Below are positions 21,695-32,252 of a DNA stretch of 64,000 nucleotides, piece after piece. Under the pieces are notes generated by a model. That model did not search any database, was not told the origin of the DNA, and was given only the letters and a program-made list of their open reading frames with translations. Every line of letters begins with the position of its first letter. Positions within the stretch are counted from its first letter, which is position 1. The stretch spans positions 145,558,043-145,622,042 of the forward strand of contig NC_071353.1 of NCBI RefSeq assembly GCF_943734655.1. Direction: 5' to 3'. A program made the position numbers and the translations under genes. The DNA comes from Sabethes cyaneus. Its lineage: Eukaryota > Arthropoda > Insecta > Diptera > Culicidae.

Positions 21695-22127
21695 TTGATT
21701 CTACTGTATTTTTAGCACCTTTTTATGAATTATTCGAGATAAAAGCTTCGAAGAAGGGTTCCTTGAGTATGTTATTATTATATGTAGCATCGTGAAACTC
21801 AAAATCTCTAATTTAAATCGCTGGTTCTCAAAAGAATTAGCAATAACAGACAAAAGCAGCATAATTATTTACGGTACGACCATTAACTGTAGTAAAATTA
21901 TCATGAAGAGGAATTACATATCTAGATCTTATAAAAGTTATTTATTCCAAATGTCTGTTGATCACAGAATAATCTGTGCGTGCGGCAACACTGACATACG
22001 CAGCTGCATTGTTGCTAGATTATTTGTTTCAGATGGCGACTCTCTATGGCTCTCTAATTTTCGAAAAACCATCGAACTATCAAATTTTAACCAAAAAGTT
22101 AAAAATTTCGCGAAATGGTTGACAGCC
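21695..22127. other. Spacer
   Basis: AT-rich sequence with a 117-codon plus-strand open frame (21792-22145) that shows no domain and runs into the next transposon, so I do not call it a gene. Confidence 0.35.
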
Positions 22128-22131
22128 TTAA

Positions 22132-22948
22132 GGGGGGACCCTTAAAACCCGAAAAATAATAGATTTCTGTAAATTTTTTCACATGCTAGAATTATAGCTA
22201 AGTGTTGGGGCGCCTCCTACCTTTTGTCCATCAATGGTGGAAGGTGCATGGGTCGAACCAAGCTATAATCAGAGATTATAACCGGATTTGAACCCACAAC
22301 ACCCAGTATTTTGGTTATTGGTTAAGGTATATTTGAAAATATATTTTGTATTTTTTGGATACCAGAATAGGGATTGTTACACTGACGGCAGGTGGGCACG
22401 TGAATGCCCTCTAGAAAATAGTTCCTTACTGGCGGTACGAGTCGGGCACCAACGGAGTATCGTATAACGCATTTCAAGGAAGATTTTGAAGCTTTAGGTC
22501 AATACCTAAATTGTTACGTAGCGGTTTTTGAAAATACGAAAAATTACCAAAATGGCAGCAATTTTTCCAAAAGAAAGGTGGTTTTTCATCAAAAATCGCC
22601 AATTAAGAGCTCATAAAAAATTAAAAAATTGATATCAAAAAACGACTACGCAGCAATTTAGATAATTCATTTTTACATGCTGAAAAAAAATTTCAGCCAA
22701 ATCGGTCCACCAGACTTTGAGATACACGTACCGCCAGCTAAAGAAACATGGTTTCGGAGAAAACGCGTTCAAAGTTACGTACTGCAATGGACTTCCCTTG
22801 AGGTGACTCTACAATATTTGCCGTAAGTTTTCTATGATATCAGATATCAAAAAATTCTTTTTACATGACATTTTTGAAGGTGTAAGCGTCTCGAAAATGC
22901 AAAAAAATAAAATTCGATTTTTCCGACTTTCCAGAGTAGGGTCCCCCC
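22132..22948. mobile_element. TTAA-flanked inverted-repeat element (817 bp)
   Basis: GGGGGGACCCT at 22132 is matched by AGGGTCCCCCC ending at 22948 (one spacing difference inside), and TTAA lies directly outside both ends (22128-22131 and 22949-22952). TTAA duplication is the hallmark of piggyBac-type transposition. No transposase is present. Confidence 0.7.
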
Positions 22949-23033
22949 TTAAAATCAGTTCAGAATGCGAACCATTTCATATTTGACAGATTGATAGTTG
23001 TTTTAATCCATGAGAGCATATATAAATGTTTCT

Positions 23034-23186
23034 ATAACAGCGAATTTATTTATTCAGTCCAGGTTGGAATTGGATGAATTTTTGGTGTTCATTTACTCCT
23101 ATTTTACTCCTATCCTCCTACTCCTATAAATTTTATCTATAAATTTATCTCATTTCATTTCGGGTTGAATAAACAAATTTGTTATA
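23034..23186. mobile_element. MITE of the GCGAATTT family, larger copy
   Basis: ATAACAGCGAATTTATTTATTC at the left and GAATAAACAAATTTGTTAT at the right form an imperfect inverted repeat. Inner words (GGATGAATTTT, GTTCATT) match the cleaner copy at 29267-29381. Confidence 0.55.
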
Positions 23187-23221
23187 TATTAAACATCCAT
23201 GCATTGGTGAAAAAAAAATCA

Positions 23222-24275
23222 AATGGGTTGTGTACAAGACACGACCGCATATATAGGTGACGCAGGACTACGTAAGTCTCTTTGTAGTGATAGTGGCATG
23301 TATTCATGCTTGTAATCATTCGATTCTTCATGTATACATGCTATATGCAACATATATACATACATACGTTGTATGTAACATTTATCAAAGTAGTAACATT
23401 GCATACGTTCAATTCTCAAAAGATTGTGCATTTGAAAACAATTTAACAAAATCACGAACACAAACTATTGCTTTCCTGATACCTTACTGAAATTAAAGAT
23501 TGTTTTTATTATCCATGGTTTCCCACGTTGAAGGGATTTTACCAATTCAATCCTATTTTATCAACAGCACATCTTTTCACTACACTTCTAATGAAACGGC
23601 AAACATGCGTATTCATACAGAGCCGTATTATAACCGAACACTACAGCTGTAGCACATTTTTCCAACACAGATATCAAGTTCGCCGAGGTTTAATCGTGTC
23701 GCAGTGAAGAATTTGCAATCTGTTGGGACAACGAACTTGTGTCATTTTTTCTGGCACACTTTCCTAACACAGACATCAAATTGGACTAGGTTTAATCGCG
23801 TTCGTAAGAAATCTGTTGGCACGAGGGGGCTTTGTTACTCTCTCTGGCGTACTTCCCAAGCAAGGACGTCAAAATGGTCTAGGTTGAACCGCGGTGTTAA
23901 GAAATCTTGTTGAAATGAGGAAACTTGGTCCCTTGTTTTGGCTTACTTCCCAAGCACAGATATCGAATTGGTATAGGTTTAGATCATCGTAAAGAATCTT
24001 CCAACCAATCACGAAACGAGAATTCTGGTAAAACATAGGTTCATTATTTTCAATTTTTCAATAGTTCAGCATCAAGAATCCATACTTTTCTTCATTTGGG
24101 TCAATTCTTAGAAGATTTTCCGATCGATTGATGTAAGAATGTTGAAAATCGATCGGAAAACCGCTGAGCTATTAGCGCTCAAAACCTTTCATTTTTCGTG
24201 ACGCTCGCATTTTTCGATTTTTTGGAATGACACCCTATCTCAAGACTTGCCGTAAGACGTAGTCCTACGTCAAAA
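23222..24275 (-). mobile_element. ~1-kb terminal-inverted-repeat element, copy B
   Basis: This is the reverse complement of the element at 13757-14797 with scattered substitutions. Shared landmarks include the ACGTAGTCCTACGTC terminus (24257-24271), the CGATCGGAAAACCGCTGAGC block (24150-24169) and the four internal repeats. It has a few extra bases (ATATATA) near the 23250 end. Confidence 0.7.
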
Positions 24276-24314
24276 TTCAAGGAAAAATCAGTGAAACACA
24301 TCGAAGCTCTTTCC

Positions 24315-24600
24315 TCACCTGTGGTCAGCTTGTTTGAAATAAAAGTAGGTAAATGATATTTTTGGTTTGGTTTGATGATTTATGGCTACAATATATTTAT
24401 CGCGCACTGTTTGAGCTTCTTCCGTGACATGAAACACTTTCACCAAGTGACGACTAGCACCGGAATCTAGCTTAATCGTATCTTTGCTTCGGTTGGTAAC
24501 CGCAGGTTTACCCTTACCAACCATGTAAGCAACAACGTTGTCCTTAGCTTTAGCTTGAAGCTTTACTTGACAATCCTTTCAAAATGGCGCTTTTCTTAAC
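24315..24600 (-). pseudogene. copia-type Gag-protease fragment
   Basis: The minus strand encodes KLDSGASRHLVK, the aspartic protease active-site signature of Ty1/copia polyproteins, followed by FHVTEEAQTV. The upstream codons to about 24600 are Lys/Ala-rich (QVKLQAKAKDNVVAY), as in a Gag end. The rest of Pol is missing. Confidence 0.65.
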
Positions 24601-24709
24601 GTTAGGTTCTCTCTTTACCGACAGTTTTTCAAGCCCAACAAACCAACCTGAAAGGATAGAAACCACATTTTTCACAAGAAATTCAAAATGCACAGAATGT
24701 TAGATTAAT

Positions 24710-25889
24710 CTAAACTTTTATTTCAATTTCATTCAATGGATGCTGATTTTTTCGGTGAACGTTCAGACTACTAGATGATTTGTACGACCTGTCGCAAATA
24801 TCACATTTGAACGGTTTTGGCTCGATGTTGGCGTGGATTTTCCGGTGAGCATTCAGGGCGTGAAGTGACTTGTACGTTAAGCCGCAGCTTTCGCACGCAA
24901 ATACTAGCCGCTCATCGCTGTTGTGTCTGCCCATGTGCCGTACGAGCAGATAGTGATACACGTACGATACCCCACATAGTGGGCACTGGTGCGGACGATC
25001 CGTGCTGTGTACCTTCTGATGTGTGGATAACTGCTTTTTCGAGATGAAATCTTTGCCACATATTTCACATTTGAAGTTCTTTTCCTTTGCATAGTGAAGG
25101 GCTTCGTGGGCTTTAAGATGGGCGGCTACGCTGAAAGTTTTGCCGCAAATAGTGCATGCGAACGGTTTTTCGCCGGTGTGCGTTATCCGGTGACTCAGGA
25201 GGGAATGTTTTGTAGTGAATTTCTTGTCACAGATGTCGCAAAAATATTCGCTTTTAGATTGTTGCTTGTTCCCGTGAAGGCGCGCATGCTTTGCGAGATA
25301 ATGAGCAAGCTTGAAGGTTTTTCCACAAACGGAGCACTCGTGTGGACGATCCGAACTGTGCAATTTCCGGTGAGTTGTAAGGCCACTCTTCTGAACGAAC
25401 CGAACCCCGCACTCGTCGCATTCGAAAGGTTTGGGCTCGACGGATGTGTGAATTTTGCGATGGGCATTACGAGCGCTAGCTGTCTTGTATGACGCTCCGC
25501 AGATGTCGCATATAAACGATCGCTCATCGCTGTGATGCTGCATGTGTTTCACGAGCAAAGATTGGATTTTGAATCTTTTTTCACAAATTGTGCATTTATA
25601 CGGGTTTTCCGTGCCGTGCTCTTTCAGATGAAGCGTTAATCGTTTTTGAAGTGAAAAATATTTGCCACATATTTCGCATTTGAATTTCTTTTCCCACGTG
25701 TGACTCACTTTGTGATGGTTTAGTCTGACAATAGTGCTGAAATCTTTGTCGCATATGTCACATTTGAACGGCCTTTCTCTGGTGTGCATTCTCCTATGGC
25801 ATTTGAGGGAACTTTCTGTCATATATCCTTTGGAGCAGATATCGCAAATGTGTTTCCACTGGTATTTCTTTTCCGAATCGTCCATGCTG
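24710..25889 (-). CDS. C2H2 zinc-finger protein B, finger exon (13 fingers)
   Basis: The frame encodes about 390 residues with thirteen C2H2 fingers, from CDICSKGYMTESSLKCH to CDICDRSYKSSSSLNVH, ending in a short IEIKV tail. A splice acceptor TTCTATTGCAG ends at 25890; the exon then begins with the third base of a Ser codon, so it accepts a phase-2 intron like the other two genes. An internal ATG at 25885 (MDDSEKKYQ) gives an alternative unspliced start. Fingers 3-5, 6-8 and 10-12 repeat the three-finger module seen in genes A and C. No private first exon was found in the 386 bases before gene C. Stop TAG at 24710-24712; an AATAAA hexamer overlaps the last codons. Role: probable nuclear DNA-binding regulator. 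Confidence 0.9.
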
Positions 25890-25909
25890 CTGCAATAGAA
25901 GAAAAGCAA

Positions 25910-26275
25910 CTGATAGACTACTTGTGGAACTTCACTTTAGGATTAGCAAAACATCTTACATTCAGTTAAGTGAAACTTACACGTTTGGCCAACCAAACAA
26001 TTAAGTTATTTTTGAGCACCTTAGAAGAATCTCATAAAAAAGTAAATGAGATTTTTTTCACTTAATTCTACTATTACTCAGATTGTTGATTTTACTTCGA
26101 ATAAAACAGAAATCTGGATGTTTTAATGCAACAATATATTAGGAAAAGAAAACCAGCGGACTTTTTGTTGCGCCTTCAAGTAACAAGCAGAAATGTTTAT
26201 GTATTTTACGCAACACTCCTGTTTTTAACAACATTGTTGGTCAATCTACATAATACACTGCGTACCCCGCCGATT
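25910..26275. other. Spacer between zinc-finger genes B and C
   Basis: AT-rich; it should include the 3' UTR of gene C and any promoter or first exon of gene B. I cannot identify either. Confidence 0.35.
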
Positions 26276-27041
26276 TTACATTCGAACATCATCCGGTACG
26301 CTAGGAGAACGCATTTTGTGTGTCTTTTTATGGCCAAGCACGGCCCGACCGGATTTGTACTTCAATCCGCAGATCTCGCAAGCAAAATTTCGCTCATCAG
26401 AGTGAGTGGCCTCATGATTTAGAAGCTCTCGGCGCGATATAAACCCGTTTCCGCAGTGCGAACATCTGTGCGGACGGTCCGAGCTGTGCCGTTGACGGTG
26501 TTCCTTCAATTGTCCTCTCAAGCAAAATCGTTTGTCACACAGATCACATTCGAAAATTTTATCCCCTTTATGTCGCAACATATGAGAGGTCAGAGTGGTG
26601 GCTCTGTTGTATGATTTGTGGCATATATCACATTCGAATAGCCGCTCGCTGCTGTGGATGGTCATATGAGCCACGAGGTGAGATTTCATTAAATAAACTT
26701 TGGGGCAGATGGTACAAGCATGCTTCCGGCCTTCTCCGGTATGAGAAGCACGGTGCAAGGTTAGGTAAAAATCCGTTGAATAGGATTTTCCGCAAATATC
26801 ACACTGTTTCTTCGGTACGCTGCTATGAGCATGTTTTTTATGGTACAGCAAACCAGTATTGGTGGAGTACCCTTTATTGCAGGTGGCACATTTAAAGGGT
26901 TTTACTTCCCTATGAAGAAGTTGGTGCTGATGGAGCGATCGCCGGATGCGATACTGTTTACCACAAACATCACACTGGTACTTTGTTGTACTATTGCTTC
27001 GACCATCAGTAGCAGAATCTGTTTCTAAATTTTCCGCATCT
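26276..27041 (-). CDS. C2H2 zinc-finger protein C, exon 2 (8 fingers)
   Basis: After the acceptor CTGTTGCAG (ending 27042) the exon reads a short acidic stretch (DAENLETDSATDG), then eight C2H2 fingers starting CDVCGKQYRIRRSLHQH. It ends with a Pro/Ser tail (SPSVPDDVRM) and a stop at 26276-26278. There is no ATG before the second finger, so it must be spliced. Two finger triplets match the module of genes A and B. Fewer fingers than A (12) and B (13) suggests module loss or gain. Confidence 0.88.
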
Positions 27042-27500
27042 CTGCAACAGAAGAAAAGTGGCTGATAGTTTGTGTGAAAAACTGAACAAATGACAAGAGC
27101 CTAGATAGACATCTGTCTATCTGCTGCAGCTATTCAGTTCTAGTATATTGGTCTCTATAAAAACCCAATACGTTCATAGAGCTACATTCAAAAATCTACA
27201 GAAAGTGTTTCAAACGATCCTTAACTTTGCTCCTTTTGCGACCCATAAATAGACCCCAATATAATTTGAATAATCGGAAGTTAAAAATGGATAGTTATGT
27301 ATGTCCCAATCGGAGCAAATAGGTGGAATGACCTACGTTTGGGCATATTATTTGGTGATAGATCAATATAGACTACTGATATGGATTAGTTTTTACTGAT
27401 ATTCAGTTCTGGCTTTGATAAACAAAAGTTTGCAAACTTGAGTACCATGCATAATTCGTAAAATGGCATATATAACTACGTCGAAGAATTAAAAAATTAC
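27042..27500 (-). other. Intron of zinc-finger gene C
   Basis: Donor GTAATT (from 27500) and acceptor CTGTTGCAG (ending 27042), phase 2, 459 bases. AG from exon 1 plus A from exon 2 makes an Arg codon. No other feature was found in it. Confidence 0.75.
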
Positions 27501-27739
27501 CTTGAACCGGCTGCTGCAGGCACTACTGGTGGGACAGAAGGCGGTCCTGTTTCTTCGTCCGCTTCATCGATAATGTTTACTGTAGGTTCCCGTTTCATAG
27601 CACTGGAAGTGTTGTTTGCCGCATCTTCGGAATTGTAATCACTCGGCTCCGTAGTCAGAACAGAATCGAATAGTTCAACTTTTTCCACCTTTATTGCTGT
27701 TGGTTCGTCTTCAAGCTTTACTAAGGCAAATTCTTCCAT
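27501..27739 (-). CDS. C2H2 zinc-finger protein C, exon 1 (acidic, SUMO-type motifs)
   Basis: The ATG at 27739 starts MEEFALVKLEDEPT. The exon encodes 79 residues plus two bases, strongly acidic, with three sumoylation-type motifs (VKLE, IKVE, MKRE) and a Pro-rich end (GPPSVPPVVPAAAGS). It stops directly after the donor if read through (TAA at 27497). Composition and motif order parallel exon 1 of gene A, so the two are paralogous. Because gene B's finger exon accepts the same phase, this exon could also serve B by alternative splicing. Confidence 0.82.
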
Positions 27740-28055
27740 TTTCCACTACAGTATTTGAATACACCTTTGCGCCGGTGGGGACTGTGTCTGTGGATACGAA
27801 GCACACTTGATTTCTATGCAGTGATACTTTATTGGCCTTTCGGTGGCGTAAAATTCGTGAAACCTTAGGGAGATTTTGATTTTGAGATGTAAGTAAACAT
27901 AAAATCGTCTCCTTCAACTTCAACCACTTTCAAAACACAAAAATCATCAAGCAAAGCAAAGCGTCGCTTGCACACGCTAAAGGTTATATGTGCAATTAAC
28001 TTTAAAATTAACTCATAAAATGAATTCAACCAAAAACATCCCATCAAGAAGACTG
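27740..28055. other. Upstream region of zinc-finger gene C
   Basis: Expected 5' UTR and promoter of gene C. Minus-strand open frames here show no domain. No clear core promoter element is seen. Confidence 0.3.
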
Positions 28056-28163
28056 CCCAAGTAACAATTTGGGTTTTATTACACTCTTATGATGGCATTC
28101 AAGACTAAAATTGGTCATGAAAACCATCATAAGAGTACAATAAAACTCACATTGTTACTTGGG
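28056..28163. mobile_element. Palindromic MITE (108 bp)
   Basis: CCCAAGTAAC at the left and GTTACTTGGG at the right are exact complements, and the inner arms (ACTCTTATGATGG and CCATCATAAGAGT) also pair, leaving a short loop. Almost the whole element can fold as one hairpin. Confidence 0.75.
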
Positions 28164-28647
28164 TGGCAACTCTGCCAAAAGTCGAGCGACAGTAACAACA
28201 ATGCTATCTGCCGAGTTAAAGTTGAACTTTCACATACTAGTGTGTGTATATTAGAATATGGATGTACACAAACACGTATGCAATGCCTTACCACGCTCGC
28301 ACACTTCTTTTCCCACCAATACATGTACACACAGCTTCAACTTTTGTCGGGAGGGAAGCGCTGTTGCTTCTGTTACTCGTCATTTGTATGGACGCGAAGA
28401 AGAGATGCCAGTCTTCTTGATGGAATGTTTTTGATTCAACTCTGAACCACAGAGAACAGACTACACACTTAATCTTCTCGGTAATTTTCCTTACAATTTT
28501 TGAATTGTAAATGCGACCGACAATTCAGCATTTGCCAGAAAAATTACTGATGCTCAGTATTAATTGTTATGATTTACTGAGTTAGCCAAAGTAAACCACT
28601 GAGATTTGTGTAAAACTATAACTTTACCGGACTGAGTCCAAACCAGC

Positions 28648-28774
28648 TTTTTACGAGCCATAATATTTGACATTTTAGCAATACATCGCACGTTTTCTTT
28701 CCGTACGTTCCTTTGGTTTTACCGTGAACGTGCGATGTATTAAGGAAATGTCAATTATTATGGATCGTAAAATA
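28648..28774. mobile_element. MITE-like foldback (127 bp)
   Basis: TTTTACGAGCCATAATA pairs imperfectly with TTATTATGGATCGTAAAA, and the inner arms AATACATCGCACGTT and AACGTGCGATGTATT pair perfectly around a 25-30 base loop. Confidence 0.7.
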
Positions 28775-28799
28775 CTAGATATCGGCATAACGTACAAAG

Positions 28800-29262
28800 A
28801 ACAACAACGAGTTCGTACGCGATGAATTATAACCGTCGCGAGCGAAACCATCGCCAGAATCGTCGCGGGGGCAAGAATCGTTTATTTTGTCAAGTAAATC
28901 AGTAGCTTACGTGCTAGACAAGCATAATATATACTTATTACTTACATACAGCCAAGCAGATTCTTTCTGCGACGATTTCAAGCTATCAAAAAAGTGACCA
29001 GCGCGTTTTGTTAGCAAAGAAACGGGCAATAACTATAAGATTTTACAAATCTGTCCGCAATTGCAATTGCAAAATTCACTGGGCGCACGGTAAGTTGAAT
29101 ATTTGTCACCGGGTCTGTCGTCACTTTTTACCGAGAAAGTCGGTGCATTTTGACAGCTTCAGAGTTTTGTCGATGCTGAGTTTTCGGTAATCTTGAGTCA
29201 ATTTGAAAACAATCAGCTGTTTCAACATTCAGTAAATTTTACCGACATTAGTTGTTTAAACT
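28800..29262. other. Spacer with MITE-like debris
   Basis: Words such as CGGTAATTTT and ATTTTACCGACA recur between 28480 and 29250, suggesting an old non-autonomous transposon, but I could not define its ends. Confidence 0.3.
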
Positions 29263-29266
29263 AATA

Positions 29267-29381
29267 GCGAATTTGTTTATTCAATTCGGGCCGGAACTGG
29301 ATGAATTTTATCTATCAGATAGGAGCAAATGAACACAAAAAGTTCATCCGGTCCAACCCGGATTGAATAAAAAAAATTCGC
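29267..29381. mobile_element. MITE of the GCGAATTT family with TA duplication (115 bp)
   Basis: GCGAATTTGTTTATTCAAT and ATTGAATAAAAAAAATTCGC form terminal inverted repeats that continue inward (GGAACTGGATGAA with TTCATCCGGTCC). TA flanks both ends (29265-29266 and 29382-29383), which indicates Tc1/mariner-type mobilisation. Confidence 0.78.
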
Positions 29382-29470
29382 TATAAGTGTGTACCAGGTA
29401 ATTGACGAGAAGTGATACTCAAAATCTGAGTTTGTACACTTTAAGGGCATTTTGAGTAGTTTCAACCTAT

Positions 29471-29877
29471 AGGACAGAACATGACATGTGACTTCTTACT
29501 ATTCTTGATTATTGTTTTGGCGATTCCCTTTCAAAATTTACTACGGCAACGAAGTGTTTCCAAGAATGCAGCTGCATTTTATGATAGAAGCCACTTGTCC
29601 TAGTCGATCACTAATTACACAAAAACTTGAATTACACTTTCACTTGAGTTTAGTTTGATTTATGCTAACACGCCACGATAAACAAACTGTTAAAATCCTA
29701 GTAACGTTAAAAATTTGATGGTTTCAGTGCTTGCTGTGGTTTCCAGCGACACTTCTGTGCTTCCCTTGTGAATTTTAGTTTCTACAGTTGCACGCATGAA
29801 ATCAGCCCATTAGGAAGCTGGCTCTTTTTTGACAGCAAATTGGCTCTTTTGCGATACAACATGTCATGTGCTGTCCT
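29471..29877. mobile_element. Terminal-inverted-repeat element (~407 bp)
   Basis: AGGACAGAACATGACATGT at the left is matched by ACATGTCATGTGCTGTCCT at the right, with one mismatch. The interior 29640-29817 reappears at 30452-30627 in the same orientation, so a second partial copy lies nearby. Confidence 0.65.
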
Positions 29878-29973
29878 AGGTTTCAACATAGCTTTAACTA
29901 AATCCGATCTATTTACAGGTAGAATCATTTAAGAGTGTCGCTACTACATATGTAACTCCAGCACAAAGTAATA

Positions 29974-30317
29974 CAGTAGGATTTCGAATTTGTCGCCTAT
30001 GTTGCCAAAATCGGAACCGTGCCAAAATTGAGACCCTTTTTCGATATGAAAAAAATTTAATGTAAATGCTTTATAAGTTGACTAAATATCATTAATCACC
30101 GATTGCAAAAAGTTATTGACACCCTGCGGTAAGACGTAGTCCTACGGCAATAAAAATATTCTTGTTCGAAACCACATAACTTTTTTTCATAAACATACTC
30201 AGGGCATCATTTTTTCGTCATTTAAAGCATGTATGCGGAAACTGATTGATATTTAAGCATATTTTTGGAAGAGAAATATCTTGCCATGCCAACCATGCCA
30301 AATTCGAAATCCAACTG
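29974..30317. mobile_element. mariner-type MITE with TA duplication (344 bp)
   Basis: CAGTAGGATTTCGAATTTG at the left and CAAATTCGAAATCCAACTG at the right are near-perfect complements, flanked by TA (29972-29973 and 30318-30319). Inside, near 30120-30145, is a copy of the ACGTAGTCCTACG terminus found in the ~1-kb elements at 13757 and 24275. Confidence 0.75.
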
Positions 30318-30451
30318 TATAGGTAAAGGTGCATGCATATTTTTTATGCGTCAGGCAAATTATTTCTGGAGGACGCCACTGACAGATTTTACACATAAAA
30401 AGTCGATTACTTTTTTCGAGCCTGGTAATCTGTTCTCTGTGCTTATACTTC

Positions 30452-30627
30452 GATTTAGTCTGTTTTATGTCAACATGCCACGATCAACGAACTCTTAAAA
30501 TACTATAGTAACGTGAAAAACTTGACGGATTAAGTGTTTGCTGTGGTTTCCAGCAACACTTTTGTGCTTCCCTTGTGAATTTTAGTTTCTACAGTTGCAC
30601 GCATGAAATCAGCCAATCAGGAACCCA
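30452..30627 (+). repeat. Second partial copy of the 29.6-29.8 kb repeat
   Basis: About 175 bases match 29640-29817 with roughly one change per ten bases, sharing CTTGTGAATTTTAGTTTCTA and TTGCACGCATGAAATCAGCC. Neither end shows terminal repeats, so it is a fragment. Confidence 0.65.
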
Positions 30628-30970
30628 GGTAACAACGGTAGTTGAATTCCAAGAGCAATTGCTGTTTACGGATTGATTTAAAGCGATCAAAGCTTCAACG
30701 CGCTTTTTCATATGGTTTTCTTTTACGCGCCACGTATCCCCCATGTAAAAAAGACTTGAGTTTATAATTTGCATTTACCTAAAATAAACTTCCTGCACAG
30801 AAGTACCTTCCCAAACAACCAGAAGTTCGCATAATACTTAAAAATTGAACTTGAAAGCTGACATTTGCTTTAAACTGAGTTCCACGGAACTTTCTGACAT
30901 ATTTAGCCGGGAATGCAAGTACAGACAAAACTCAATTCTCCAACAAGTATCATAAAGATTTGCATTAACG

Positions 30971-31024
30971 TCATCAGAAAATCCTGTCATTTGATCTCCA
31001 TTTGCCATATCTCTAAAGAAGATT
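30971..31024 (+). repeat. 152-bp satellite monomer fragment (left of retrotransposon)
   Basis: AGAAAATCCTGTCATTTGAT followed by CCATTTGCCATAT matches the satellite that begins in earnest at 33.1 kb. The monomer is cut at 31024 by a retrotransposon and resumes at about 32253. Confidence 0.75.
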
Positions 31025-32246
31025 TCGACTCTAGTGGACAAAATGGAAAAACGACAACAAATTGACGCTGTGTATGTCGATTTCGCCAAAGCTTTTGACA
31101 AGGTCCCACACGTTCTAGCGGTCGAGAAGTTTAAAAGAATAGGGTTACCAGAATGGATAACTCAGTGGATCCTGTCTTATCTTACGGGTCGCAGCTCAAC
31201 TGTGAAGGTTTGTGGTGTCTGCTCTACCTCATTCCAAATTCAGTCCGGTGTACCTCAGGGCAGCGTCCTGGGACCATTGCTATTCGTTTTATTTATCAAC
31301 GATCTATGTTGGAAATTAAAGTCTCCAAAATTATTATACGCTGACGACCTCAAATTTTACCGAGTGATCACGACGTTGACAGATTGTTGCGCACTCCAAA
31401 CGGATATCAACACACTCATGGATTGGTGCAGTTTGAACGGTATGGAAGCAAACGTGAATAAATGCTGCATAATATCATTTACCAGGTTACGTGCACCAAT
31501 TGTGTTTGATTACATCATGGCAGCTACCAGTTTGGAACGAAAGACAACTGTGAAGGATTTGGGAATTCTGATTGATAGCAAACTAAGATTCGTAGAACAC
31601 ATCTCTGCTGTTACGGCTAAGGCATACGCAATGTTGGGGTTCCTGAAAAGAAATACGAAGTTTTTTGCAGATATCTACAGTTTGAAGACCCTGTACTGCT
31701 CGCTCGTGCGGAGTGTTCTAGAGTATGGTGTGCAAGTGTGGACACCATATCATGTAGTTCACATCAACCGAATCGAACGTGTGCAAAGGCAGTTCATTCG
31801 ATACGCTCTTCGGAATCTTGGTTGGAGGGATAGGATAAACCTACCACCGTATGAAAGTCGCTGTATGCTTATCGGCCTACCAACGTTGTCAAGTAGGCGA
31901 GTATTCCTTCAACGCATGATTATTTTCGACGTTATAGCAGGCAACATCGACTGTGCGGATATATTGAGCAAACTTCGCTTCAACACGCCATCACGGGTGA
32001 TGCGCCAAACTGACTTTTTTCGGCAATTACCTCATCGCACTGCTTACGGAATGAATAACCCGCTGGAAGTTTGCTGCAGTCGTTTCAATGAAATTTACTA
32101 TCTATTCGACTTTGGTTTGTCAAAAAGTGTATTTAGGCTAAGAATTAGTAGTATTTAGTTAGTTAGATAAGTTTTATGTCTGTGCGATGTTTTCTTTATG
32201 TCGAAGATAAATTAAATTAAAAAATTAAAAAAAAAAAATTAAAAAA
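31025..32246 (+). mobile_element. 5'-truncated jockey-like non-LTR retrotransposon
   Basis: The insert starts at 31025 in the RT coding region and ends in an A-rich tail (about 32214-32246). AAGATT flanks it on both sides (31019-31024 and 32247-32252), a short target-site duplication. The split satellite monomer is continuous across the insertion apart from that duplication. Confidence 0.8.
31034..32158 (+). CDS. Reverse transcriptase of jockey-like element (C-terminal ~374 aa)
   Basis: The uninterrupted frame contains VYVDFAKAFDKVPH (RT motif A with its Asp near residue 16), SGVPQGSVLGPLLFVLFIND (71-90, motif B) and the catalytic box LLYADD (100-105, motif C). The thumb follows (VKDLGILIDSKLRF) with a C-terminal region of about 200 residues. 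No endonuclease or RNase H is present. The first in-frame codon used is not a real start; the protein is a remnant beginning inside the RT. Absence of stops or frameshifts over 374 codons points to a recent insertion. Jockey, CR1 and related clades share these motifs, so the exact clade is open. Confidence 0.8.
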   Translation: MDKMEKRQQIDAVYVDFAKAFDKVPHVLAVEKFKRIGLPEWITQWILSYLTGRSSTVKVCGVCSTSFQIQSGVPQGSVLGPLLFVLFINDLCWKLKSPKLLYADDLKFYRVITTLTDCCALQTDINTLMDWCSLNGMEANVNKCCIISFTRLRAPIVFDYIMAATSLERKTTVKDLGILIDSKLRFVEHISAVTAKAYAMLGFLKRNTKFFADIYSLKTLYCSLVRSVLEYGVQVWTPYHVVHINRIERVQRQFIRYALRNLGWRDRINLPPYESRCMLIGLPTLSSRRVFLQRMIIFDVIAGNIDCADILSKLRFNTPSRVMRQTDFFRQLPHRTAYGMNNPLEVCCSRFNEIYYLFDFGLSKSVFRLRISSI

Positions 32247-32252
32247 AAGATT

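Noticed and set aside
21792..22145. 117-codon plus-strand ORF
   Set aside because: No domain, low-complexity composition, and it reads into the terminal repeat of the adjacent transposon.
22200..22320. tRNA-like B box (GGTTCAAATCC on the minus strand) suggesting a tRNA or SINE
   Set aside because: No cloverleaf, A box or 3' tail could be built around it, and it lies inside a TTAA-flanked transposon.
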